DNA of 64,000 bases from the NCBI GenBank assembly GCA_030267565.1, contig BRXU01000077.1, forward strand, positions 53,959 to 117,958. The letters run 5' to 3'. Position 1 is the stretch's first letter. Every line of letters begins with the position of its first letter. This DNA comes from Pleodorina starrii (taxonomy: Eukaryota > Chlorophyta > Chlorophyceae > Chlamydomonadales > Volvocaceae). This document shows positions 33,700-45,430 of the stretch, piece by piece. Made by a program: the position numbers and the translations under genes. Below the pieces are notes generated by a model. That model ran no database searches. It was given only the letters and a program-made list of their open reading frames with translations, and was not told where the DNA came from.

Positions 33700-36600
33700 A
33701 TGGGGTTCTTGAGGTTTTTGAACGAGATCGGGGTGCAGGGCGATGGTGGACCTACCCATGCCGTGGCGACAGATGGTAAGAGATGACCACAGCGGGCCGT
33801 GCTCCTTAGCACAATCCCTTCCCAACAACGCAAAATCTCCTGCGTGTAATAACCGGACAGCCTGACTGAAACCACCCGTGCCTTTGCCCTGTTCAACCCT
33901 AACCGGCGCCCACAACCCACACATCTGGCATGGCTTTCCTTTTCCTTTTCAGCCTCCTCCACCCCACATTCACGCCCCTGGCGTCCACTCATTAGCCGCG
34001 CTCAATTATCCCCCACCCGCAATTCGCCCTCTGGTACTGTCCTGCAGCGCTTCCTCGACCCCACCAAATACGACCTTTCGCTTGTTGGATTCCCTTCCTA
34101 TTTCCCGCCCCTCCCCCGGCCCCCGCACCCCACATCCGCCCTCACCTCAGGCGTGTATCTGGCCTACGCCCTGCCGGGTGGACCTCGTGTGGAACTGCAT
34201 TGCCTGACGGGGCTCGGAGGAGGCCACGGCCCCCGCGGGCCGCATGATGTGGGTCGCCCCCGACCGCCCGTGCAGCTCCAATCGGAGATGCAGCAGCGAC
34301 CCGTCATCTCGCTGTGCTTCGGAGCGGGACACATAGGTGGGTGCATAGGTGCGTGGATAGGTGGAAACACGGACCGCGTTGGTGGGTACCTGCAGCGGCG
34401 GTCGACAAGCGTCTGGGAACAGCGACCCGTGGGTCGGGATCTGGGTCGGGCCTTGCGCGGGATCCGCCGGGGATCTGCGGGACACTCGGCCGAGCGCTGG
34501 ATGCGCGCGGCACGGCGAAGGGAGGAACTTCAGCCGCGCGTGAGCCACTTTCGGAGCCTGCTAACCCGTGCCCCGCACCCAGCTATCACTCTCCGTGCGT
34601 TGGGTTAGTGATGCTGGGTCCGTTCGCCTCAGTCGCTTACGTGGCTGCATTCCTTCTTTATAATCCCCTGCAGGCACCAGCGACCCGGCGCCCAGCTCCG
34701 CCGGCGGTGGCGGCCGGCGCCCCAGCTCCCACCAGCAATTGAGCAAGGCAAGCAACCGTAAACGCTACACGCCCGCGGGCTCAGGTTCAGGTTCAGCTTG
34801 GCAGCATCACAGTCCTTTCCAGTCCAGTCCAGATCCTGTCTAGTGCAGGTCATGGCCTGTCCAGTCCATTCCAGGCTCCCCAGGCCCATCACTTCCCCCG
34901 CCAAGTTGCCGGGCTGAGCACCTTGCCCTCTTCCCTGCCTGGCTGCCCCCCCCCACCGGCTCAGAAGCGGTCGTCCAGGTGATACCGCTAGTCAAGTAGT
35001 CATACCCCTCAGACACGTCGGCAGAGCTCGTTGCAAAACCTCCCAACTTCCCACCCACCGTCCGCCAACGTCGCCCTCCGGTCCGCCGCTGCGATTCGTG
35101 TTTCGTTCCCGCCGCCCTCCCGCCGCCCTCCCGCCGCCCCCCCGCCGCCCTCCCGCAGCTCCCGGCGGTGCTGTTCTGCGGCTCCTGGGATGCGGTGGTG
35201 GCCTGGAACGTGTCGGCGGTGACCGAGGCGGTGGCCCGGGGGCACCACCCGCCGCCACCCATACAGGTGATGGAGGGAGGGGGTCCGTATCGGCGGCCGG
35301 TGTCCGTCCAAGTGGGGCTACGTCATGGGGGGGGGGGGGCGGGTCCAACACCATCGTAACAGCCGAAACGCGATGACCAGGCAACGCTTACCCCAGCGAA
35401 ACGGTACCGGGCCCATCATTAGCGGCATCGGTGTGTCGTTTCCTTTTTTGCGATGCGTACCGCGCTCGGCCGCACTCTGGTCCGTCTTCACACTGTTCAA
35501 GGGGGCCTTATGTAAGGGCGTCGCCGCGCCTTGGTGTCGCCGGTGTCGCTGTCGCCGCTGCAACAGGTGATGTCGGACCAGGGCCCCGTGTACTGCATGA
35601 CGTACAGCGCCAGCCTGTCGTACCTGGTGGTTGGTACGGGAGCCGATGTCAACGTGTTCGATGTGCGCACGTTCCGGCACCTGTACAGGTAGATGTGTGG
35701 GGGGGTGGGGGAGAGGGGGCGGGGCACAAGGGATGGAGTGGGGTGGGATGGGCCGGGGGACCAGATCGGGAAACGCGCGGGCCGAGGGCCCGAGACCTCG
35801 CGGGAGGGGTCGTGCCGTGTGTGCTTGGGGCGAACCGGGGCTGGACCGACGGCCTCGGTGCTCCGCAGCCCGAGCAGAGGCGGGCATAGGTGGACAGAAC
35901 GGGGAAAGAACCCCGGGGCGGGACAGCCCCGTCGGCCGCAACAATCCCCTCTGGCGACCCAACCCCTCTGAGCCCCCTTTTTATCGGCTCCTCACCCATC
36001 TCCCCGAACCCAGTGCCACCCCCGCTTGCCTCCACATGTTCCCAAACTGCAACGTCCCTTGACCCTCCTCCCCGGCTTACCCCGTAGTTCGCTCTCAAGC
36101 CGCCCCCCGCTTACCCCCACCCCCCCCAAATACGTTACCTCGCAGGCTTGACGGCCACAGCGCGGATGTGTTGGCCGCCTCGTTCTGCCCCCCGCCCAGC
36201 AGCCCCCAGCTGCTGGTCACCGCGGGGGCGGACAGGACCTTCAAAATATGGGACCTACAGGTAGGGCCGGGGAGGGAGGGGGGCGGATGAAGGCGGTTGC
36301 GGAGGCGGAGATGGGGTGGGTAGGAGATGGGGTGAGTGAGGTAAGCAATGAGGCGGTGGTGGCGGGCGTGGTGGTGGTGGCGGGGCGTGGCGGAGGTGTG
36401 CCTGTGTGGGCAAGGGCCGGGCCCCAGGCGTTGGCTGCGGGCCGGTAGCCATCCGGGCCGCCGTGCGGTGCTGCAGTCTGCTTACACCCACCCAGACCCG
36501 CAACCACCCAACCACCACCTCCCTCCCTCTCCCTCCCCCTCCCCCCCCTCCCTCTCAGGCGGGCAGTCTGGTGATGCAGTCCTCCGTGTTGGGCCCCGCC

Positions 36601-39600
36601 CCCCTCACCTGCATCGCCATTGAGCCATCGCACCCGCCGCGCCTGGCGCTGGGCTCAGCGGACGGCTCCCTGCGCCTCTTCGACCTGTCCAGCCTGCCCG
36701 CAGCCAGGTGCGAGGCAGGAGGGGAGGGGAGGCGGGGTGGCGTTGGGTGAGGGGAGGCGAAGTGGCGTTGGGTGAGGGGAGGCGGGGTGGCGTTGGGTGA
36801 TGTTGGGTGAGGGGAGGCGGGGTGGCGTTGGGTGATGTTGGGTGAGGGGAGGCGGGGTGGCGTTGGGTGATGTTGGGTGAGGCCACCACTCGCTGTGTGG
36901 CGCTGCCATTCGGGTCATCTGGTCGTACACTGACCTCACCTGGTTACCTGGCAGGCTGCTGCAGGTCATCGATGTGGGGCGGAAGGTGGGGCGCGCGCTG
37001 GCGACTGCAGCGGCCGCTGCGGCGGAGGCCGCTGCCGCCGCGGCGGGCCCCAAGGTCATCAGCAGTCGACCCGCCTGGAAGGCCGCCATGGGCCTGCAGC
37101 GCCAGGTACGACAGTACGACGGTACTCCGAGCAGTAGTCCGAGCAAAGCCAGTGGGCGAAAGCAGTGCTTTGGCCGGGGTGAGCGGCGAGTGACGGTATG
37201 TACTGCGAGCTGAAATGGGCATGTCGTACTTGAAGCGCAAACTTCGGTCGCGCGCCACTGACGGCCTCCGTCGCCGTGCATCTGCTTCCTGTCTCACCAA
37301 TACGACTGTCGTACTGCCGTCTTCGATGCGTCGTTGGCCATTCCCCTGTTCCAGGCCTCTTCTGGCAGCGACACTGGCGGTGGCAATGGCGACGATGAGG
37401 ACGAGGACGGCGACGGCACGGGCTCCGGAGCCGACGGCGGTGTCGGCAATCCGTACATTCTACAGCTGTCGTACACAGGTCCCGGGCCGCCGCCGCCCCC
37501 GTCCCAGCAGCAACAGCTTCATTTACCGGACATTTTGGGGGCCGACGGTGGCGACGATATCGCCGGCGGCGGCCGGTCGCCGTCGCTGCTGCTACCCGCC
37601 TGTCCGTCACTCCTTGTTGCGATGGCAGGCGCCGTATCGCTTATCGACACTCGATCGTACGACGTCGTGGAGGCGTTTCTGTTGGGACGAGCAGATCCAG
37701 GCCCGCCGGCCGGCTCGGGATCTGGGTCGGGGCTGGCGGCAATGGGGCGGCAGGGACGCGGCGGGCCGCCGGCGGGCGCGCTGGCGGCGCCGCCACCCCC
37801 GCCGCCGACGCTGCGGCCGCGGCTGGCGCTCCGCGGCATGCCGCGCGTCGAGCCGTCGGGCTGTGTTGCATTCGCTGTCGTGCCGCCGGCAGCGGCAGCG
37901 ACCGACGGCGAAGCAGGCACTCGCAGCGGCGGCGTCATGTGTTGTACGGCATCGTCCCGCGAGCCGACGGTGGCCGTACTACGCTACGAGCCGTCGGACC
38001 CCGGGGGCGACGCCGCGGCGGGGTGGTCGTCGGCGACGTTGCGGCTGCAACGAACGCCCTCAGGTGTCAGCTCCGCCGCGGCCGCCGCCGCCACGAGCAG
38101 ATCGAGACCGGATTCCGCCAGCGGCGACGCCGGTGAGCCCATCAGCGGCGGCTACGGCAGCGGCTCGTACGACAACCTCCCCACCGGCGGCGGTGGCGCC
38201 GACGCTGGCGATGACGCCGCCGTCGCAATCTCCGTATTTCAAACTGGACCGCTGCCGGCGGATTCGCCGCTTCGAGCGCCCAGCTCCGCCGGCGCCGGCG
38301 GCGCCTCAGTCCTCAGTCCCTCTGGGTCCGTCTCCTCCGCCGCCGGCGGCGGCGGCGGCGGCGGCCGCAGAGCCAGCTCCGCTGGGCCCAGCCGACCCGG
38401 CGGGTCGGTCGCCTCGCCGGCGGGCAAGGCCGCTGCCGCCAACGGGGCCCGCTTTACGAGCCCTAGCACCGGCCGCCGGCCGCCGCCACCGTCGTCGTCG
38501 TCGTCATCTCCCTCATCCAAGCCCGTCAAGCCTGCCCCAGCCATCAAGAACCAGCCCGTCACCTTCCACTCCAAGATTAAGTCGAGCGGGTGGGTGATTG
38601 CGCGGGTGGCTGCTGCGTGGTCGGGTACGGTAGTTGAGGCGGGTCGTTGAGGTCGCAACGGTCAGTACGGAAGCCAACGCCACGGTATCGCCGGGGCCTC
38701 CAACAGTACCCGGCAACCCGCCACCCATTTATCCTCTTACAAGAAACGCCCCGAATCCCTTCCGCTTCTTTCCGTCCTCAACCCTCCTCTTTCTCCTTCC
38801 TCCTTCCTCCTTCCTCCTTCCTCCGTCCAAATCCCTCCGCCTCGAAAACTCCTCTCTCCGTCCCCTCAATGGTGCTCGCGCGCGCGGTGTGTTCCATTCC
38901 CGGGTACGTACGGCAGGTACGGCTTCGTGCAGCCCTCGACGCAGCTGGGCCGCGCACCGCCTCCGCCCGTCAAGCTGTCCGCCCGGCCGTCCGCCGTGAG
39001 CTCCGTGGGTCGACACCTGGTGGAGGCCCGGCAGTACCCGGCGGACTGCGGACCGCTGACCGCCCACCAGCCGCGGAATGCGCTGCCGGGGGGTCAGGCG
39101 GTGCACCCGGGAGGAGCCATCGTGCGGATCGCCTACTCGAGTGGGTGGGGGTGGTGGTGAGGGGTGGGGGTGGGGGTGAGGGGTGGGTTGGGTGGGTGGA
39201 GGGGGTGGTGGGTGGATGATGGGCGGTGGTGGAGGTGGGATGGGTGTAGAGGAGAAGGGTCCGTATGACCGATTTGACTGACTGACTGACTGACTGACTG
39301 ACTAACTGACTGACTGACTGGATGAAGGACTGGCTGTCTGGCTGTCTGGCTGGCTGGCTGGCGGGTCAGAGCAGCTCATGTGCACTGCTTGGTGCTTTGT
39401 GGTTCCGTTTCCGCCGTCCCGCGCCCCCACACCTGCTGAAGGCTCGCCCCCGCCCCCGCCCTCCGTCCTTTACGTGGATACCCTCCCCTCACACACACAC
39501 CAAGACCCAGACCTCCGGAGTCCCAGCCCCAGCCCCACTTTCCAACCCGCTGCCGCCCCGTCCGCGTCACCATTGCCATCCTGATATGCTTCCCTTGGGT

Positions 39601-42359
39601 CCGCCTTCACCTTCGTATGGCAGCCGGTCAGCCGGTCAGCCGTAACGCCTATTCGGACTGTTTACTGTACTTCAATCCTCTCTTTAATCCCTCCCCTCCC
39701 GGTGCCCTCCCGAGCCCCCTGTACCCGCCCGCCCCCCCTGCAGGTGACGCCTCCCGGCTGCTGACCGCCTCCGCCAACCGCACCGCCCGCGTGCTCAAGC
39801 TGCCCGTGTCCCGCTGGGGGGGCGAGGGCACGGATCTGGTGGGGCACGGGGCGCCACTGCACGGGGCGGACTGGAGCAGGGAGGGGACTCTGGTGCTCAC
39901 GGCGTCGGCGGACAGGTGGGGAAGGAGGGCAGGGCAGAGGGTGCACACACACCCTCCGTCAGCTTGCCTCTTTGGACTGTCTTTCTGCACCCGCCTCTTC
40001 CCGCCTCTTCCGCTCTATCCAAGGCCCCCCGGTGCCGGGCCGCACACCCACTTTCTCTTTCGGGCCTCAGGACCGCCCGGCTGTGGAACGCCGCCTGCGC
40101 GCAGCCCCTCCTGGAGTTCAGCCACCTTAACACGCAGCCGCCGGCGCGGCCCACCGGCCCCGCCGGCGCGCCCGCCATGCCGCCGCCGCCGCCGCCCCCC
40201 GCGGCCTCCCCCGGCGGCGGCGGCAGCGGCCGCGGGCCCAACCCGTTGCTCCTCCACGAGGTCCGCGCGGCTCGGTTCGTGTACATGGACCAGTTCATTG
40301 CGCTGGCGTGCGGGAATAAACTGCTGCTGTACAGGTGCGGTATGTTTACGACGGAGTACGGCGGGTAGGTACGGCGGGTTACGACAGCTCTTTGAGCTGG
40401 ATGTTGCGACACGGTGGCAGGCAACGCCGCGAGCTGCACTACGGCTGCGTGTGGCGTTCGGGCTACGTACAGCCACACCGGAGGGCAGTGGAAAGCGAGT
40501 ACCCCAAAGACGAAAAGCGGGCAACAGCAAGGAAAGCCGGCAGCAGCAGCGAGAGGGTTTTGGTAGTGTGGGGCCGTGTGGTGTGGTGTGGTGTGGTGTG
40601 GTGCATGGCATGCGTGCATCGCTTCTTGGGCTGGGTCCGATGCCGTCGCGTCTTTCCTGGCCCCGGTGCATGTACCGTATATGTGTGTGTGTGTGCTGAC
40701 AGCTCTGCCGCGTAAAAACCCACCCCTCCCTCGCCGCCCTGTTGCGCTGCGCTCTCCTCTGTCCATCGGCCCCCATCCCTCCCTCGCCCGAAAGGTACAA
40801 GCTCGCGGAGGATGCCGACAGCGACATCGAGCGCCTTCGCGCCCGCCATTCGTACCGCCTGGTGGCATCGTACACCTCACCCGCGCAGGTAGGTACGGCA
40901 TCCTGTCCGGTGTCCGCGCCCCGCTGGTCGCTGGAACGCAGGACGGCGGGGGCCCTGGGGGTGTGGGACCTGTGTGGGTACTGGTATCAGACTCCCGCAC
41001 CCATCACCACCACGCCTTCAACCAACGTTGCCGATGAACCCGCACCCACCCTCCGCATGCTGTGCTGTCTCCCTCCCTCCCTCCTTCCGCAACCCCGCAT
41101 CCTTCCTTCACACGCTCCGGCCCCCGCAGGCACTGCACGACTTCTCCGCCGTCAACTCGTTTCTGTCCCCGCTGGCCATCGCCTCCGCCTCCAACCGGGG
41201 GCTGGAGCTGATCGACATGACCACCATGAGGCCCCTGGCGGCGGTGCAAGAGGCGCACCAGCGGCCGGTGGGCTGCGTGGCACAGGTGCGTGCGTGCGTG
41301 AGCGCCCCCGCCCCCGCCCCCGTATCGCAACGCATCGTATCGCCCCCCCGGAACGGAGCTGTGTCAGCCTCTGTCAGTTGTCCGCTCAGTCGGGAGCGTC
41401 TCGTGGGTTGTGGCCAGCGTGTGTACTCCTGCCTGCCTATCCCTGCCTCCCCCTGCCTATCCCTGCCTACCTGCCTTCTTTCCCGCCTCCTGAACTGCCC
41501 TGGTAAAGCCGCGGGCCTCACGCGCACTCATCCTGCAATTAAGCCCACACCTTCCTTTGCACGCTCCTCCCCGCTCCTGCCCCCTCTCGACCCCTCTCGA
41601 CCCCTCTCGACCCCTCTCGACCCCTCTCGACCCCTCTCGACCCCTGCACCCAGGCCGGCACTGCCTCCCTGTTTGTGAACCACCCTCGCGAGGCGTACGA
41701 GCTGTTCGCCACGTCAGCACCCGATAACACCGTCAAGCTATGGGACGTGCGAACGCCCCAGCGCTGTGTGAGGGCATTCGCGGGTGCGTGGGAGCGTGGC
41801 TGTGTGGCTGCGTTTGCGATGGTGTTGTGCTGGGGATGCTACGGGTTTAGTTGTGCTGTGATGGAATGGGTGTGTGTGTTGGCATGTGCCCGCTGATCCA
41901 CCATTGCCCCACCCCGAGACCCAAACCCAGGTCAATACACCGGATAGGCTGATTGCTGAAACTTACTCTGACGCCGTCAGCCACGCCCACCATCACAGCC
42001 GCTCCTCTTTTACCCTTCATCCCCACCCCTCTCCGTTCCCCCAGCTTGCTTTGCCGGACCCACAATTTTCCGTGGACCCCTTCCTTCCCTCCCTCAACTC
42101 CGCAGGCCACAAGAACTCGCAGCTGCCCTCCCTGGCGGTTTCCTTCTCGCCCTGCCTGCGCTTCCTTGGGGTGGGCTCGGAGGATAAGCAGGCCTACCTC
42201 TACGACATACGGCAGGGGGTGGTGGGGCACAAGGTGGGACGCGGCGCGGCGGGCGAGGCGGTGAGCGGTGTGGCCTTCAACCCGCTGCACCCCCAGATGG
42301 CTCTGGCGTGCCTGGACGGAAAGGTCCACTTCTTCAGCGATGGTGGAGCGATGGCGTGA
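33700..42359 (+). CDS. WDR27: WDR27-like WD40-repeat protein
   Basis: WD40 propeller protein, presumably a scaffold; its cellular role is poorly known. Predicted exons: 33700-33775, 34151-34336, 34674-34747, 35159-35266, 35567-35688, 36146-36260, 36559-36707, 36955-37105, 37355-38589, 38917-39140, 39744-39915, 40071-40334, 40795-40888, 41130-41285, 41654-41783 and 42106-42359; all in phase (1,169 residues). Exon 3 ends at a GC donor (AAG|GCAAGC), the only one reading in phase; the others are GT-AG. WD motifs: LFCGSWDAVVAWNV, TAGADRTFKIWDLQ, LGSADGSLRLFDLS, TASANRTARVLKL, TASADRTARLWNAA, TSAPDNTVKLWDVR and GVGSEDKQAYLYDI. WDR27-like order: SSGYGFVQPS linker, GGAIVRIAYS, FVYMDQFIALACGNKLLLY, ALHDFSAVNSF, and a C-terminal AGHKNSQLPSLAVSFSPC with FNPLHPQMALACLDGK. 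Exon 9 carries about 410 residues, mostly Gly/Ala/Ser/Pro low complexity, between the two propeller halves. Start: ATG 33700 is the only in-phase first exon I found (MGFLRFLNEIGV). Confidence 0.78.
36731..36884. repeat. 25/35-bp minisatellite in a WDR27-like intron
   Basis: Five tandem units built on GGCGGGGTGGCGTTGGGTGA. The first two are 25 bp; the later ones are 35 bp and add a TGTTGGGTGA block. Confidence 0.85.
39275..39320. repeat. (TGAC)n microsatellite in a WDR27-like intron
   Basis: About eleven TGAC tetramers with one TAAC interruption, in the intron after the exon ending at 39140. Confidence 0.85.
41581..41640. repeat. Six perfect copies of a 10-bp repeat in a WDR27-like intron
   Basis: CCCCTCTCGA repeated six times without change, just before the pyrimidine-rich acceptor of the exon starting at 41654. 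Confidence 0.95.
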
Positions 42360-42663
42360 GCACCCCGCAGCGACTGTGTTCTTATTTAGTCCCCAATCGG
42401 TGGCTCTTGGCTGTTGTGTTGTTGTTACTGATGCTGTTGCAGAGGGCGTCCAGACCCTCGGGAGGGCGCTGCTCCCAGGCGATGATTCTTAGAGATGGGG
42501 GGCGCCGCTGCCCTGGGTGCTGGCGCCGTGTGCGTGCGTGTGTGTGGGGGTGGGGGGGGAGTGGCGACAATGTGACATCGACTTTGGGTGCTCGGGTGCG
42601 TGGTTGGGGCTGAGGGGGAATATGGGCCTTAGGGGTGATGGGCTTGCCTTTCCCCGCGCGAGT
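42360..42663. other. 3' flank of the WDR27-like gene, bordering the satellite
   Basis: About 300 bp between the WDR27-like stop and the first satellite monomer. It contains T/G-rich sequence and a GTGTGTGTGGGGGT patch near 42540. No gene and no TGTAA pentamer seen. Confidence 0.5.
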
Positions 42664-45430
42664 GGCCAGCCCCGTAGACCCACAGGCCAGCCCCGTAAAC
42701 CCACGTGCCAGACCCGTAGACCCACGGGCCAGACCCGTAGACCCGCAGGCCATGCCCGAAGACCCATTGCTCAGCCCCGTAGACCCACAAGCCAGACCCG
42801 TAGACCCACGGGTCAGCCCCGTAGACCCATGGCTCAGCTCTGTAGACCGACGGGTCAGCCCCGTAGACCCACGTGCCAGACCCGAAGACCCACGGGCCAA
42901 GCCCGTAGACCCGCGGGCGAGCCCCGTAGACCCACGGGCCAGCCCCGTAGACCCGCAGGCCAGACCCGAAGACTCACAGGCCAGACCCGTAGACCCACAG
43001 ACCAGCCCCGTAGACCGACGGGTCAGCCCCGTAGACCCACGTGCCAGACCCGTAGAACCACGGGCCAGCCCCGTAGACCCACGGGCCAGCCCCGTAGACC
43101 CGCGGACCAGCCCCGTAGACCCACGTGCCAGACCCGTAGAACCACGGGCCAGCCCCGTAGACCCGCAGGCCAGACCCGTAGACCCACGGACCAGCCCCGT
43201 AGACCCGCGGACCAGCCCCGTAGACCCACGGGCCAGCCCCGTAAACCCACGGGCCAGCCCCGTAGACCCACGGGCCAGCCCCGTAGACCCACGGGCCAGA
43301 CCCGTAGACACACGGGCCAGACCCGTAGACCCACGGGCCAGCCCCGTAGACCCGCGGGCCAGCCCCGTAGACCCACGGGCCAGCCCCGTAAACCCACGTG
43401 CCAGACCCGTAGACCCACGCGCCAGACCCCTAGACCCGCGGGCCAGCCCCGTAGACCCACGGGCCAGCCCCGTAAACCCACTTGCCAGACCCGTAGACCC
43501 ACGGGCCAGACCCGTAGACCCACGGGCCAGCCCCGTAGACCCACGGGCCAGCCCCGTAAACCCACGTGCCAGACCCGTAGACCCACGGGCCAGACCCGTA
43601 GACCCACGGGTCAGCCCCGTAGACCCACAGACCAGCCCCGTAGACCCACAGACCAGCCCCGTAGACCCACGGGCCAGACCCGTAGACCCACGGGCCAGAC
43701 CCGTAGACCCATGGCTCAGCCCCGTAGACCCACGTGCCAGACCCGTAGACCCACGGGCCAGACCCGTAGACCCACGGACCAGCCCCGTAGACCCACGTGT
43801 CAGCCCCGTAGACCCACAGACCAGCCCCGTAGACCCACAGACCAGCCCCGTAGACCCACGGGCCAGACCCGTAGACCCACAGACCAGCCCCGTAGACCCA
43901 CAGACCAGCCCCGTAGACCCACGGGCCAGCCCCGTAGACCCACGGGCCAGACCCGTAGACCCATGGCTCAGCCCCGTAGACCCACGTGCCAGACCCGTAG
44001 ACCTACGGGCCAGACCCGTAGTCCCGCGGGACAGCCCCGTAGACCTTCGCGCCAGACCCGTAGACCCACGGGCCAGACCCGTAGACCCGCGGGCCAGCCC
44101 CGTAGACCCATGGCTCAGCTGCGTAGACCCACGTGCCAGCCCTGAAGACCCGCAGACCAGACCCATAGACCCACGGGCCAGACCCATAGACCCACATGCC
44201 AGCCCCGTAGACCCACGTGCCAGACCCGTAGACCCACAGACCAGCCCCGTAGACCCACGGATGGGACCCGTAGACCCATGGCTTAGCCCTGTAGACACAC
44301 GTGCCAGACCCGTAGACCCACGGGCCAGCCCCTTAGACCCACGTGCCAGCCCCTTAGACCCACGGGCCAGACCCGTAGACACGCGGGCCAGACCCGTAGA
44401 CCCGCAGGCCAGCCCCGTAGACCCACAGACCAGCCCCGTAGACCCACGGGCCAGACCCGTAGACCCATGGCTCAGCCCCGTAGACCCACGGGCCAGCCCC
44501 GTAGACCCACAGACCAGCCCCGTAGACCCACGGGCCAGACCCGTAGACCCATTCTTCAGCCCCGTAGACACACGTGCCAGCCCCGTAGACCCGCAGGCCA
44601 GACCCGAAGACTCACAGGCCAGACCCGTAGACCCACAGACCAGCCCCGTAGACCGACGGGTCAGCCCCGTAGACCCACGTGCCAGACCCGTAGAACCACG
44701 GGCCAGCCCCGTAGACCCACGGGCCAGCCCCGTAGACCCGCGGACCAGCCCCGTAGACCCACGTGCCAGACCCGTAGAACCACGGGCCAGCCCCGTAGAC
44801 CCGCAGGCCAGACCCGTAGACCCACGGACCAGCCCCGTAGACCCGCGGACCAGCCCCGTAGACCCACGGGCCAGCCCCGTAAACCCACGGGCCAGCCCCG
44901 TAGACCCACGGGCCAGCCCCGTAGACCCACGTGCCAGACCCGTAGACACACGGGCCAGACCCGTAGACCCACGGGCCAGCCCCGTAGACCCGCGGGCCAG
45001 CCCCGTAGACCCACGGGCCAGCCCCGTAAACCCACGTGCCAGACCCGTAGACCCACGCGCCAGACCCCTAGACCCGCGGGCCAGCCCCGTAGACCCACGG
45101 GCCAGCCCCGTAAACCCACTTGCCAGACCCGTAGACCCACGGGCCAGACCCGTAGACCCACGGGCCAGCCCCGTAGACCCACGGGCCAGCCCCGTAAACC
45201 CACGTGCCAGACCCGTAGACCCACGGGCCAGACCCGTAGACCCACGGGTCAGCCCCGTAGACCCACAGACCAGCCCCGTTAACCCACGGGTCAGCCCCGT
45301 AGACCCACAGACCAGCCCCGTAGACCCACAGACCAGCCCCGTAGACCCACGGGCCAGCCCCGTAGACCCACGGGCCAGACCCGTAGACCCATGGCTCAGC
45401 CCCGTAGACCCACGTGCCAGACCCGTAGAC

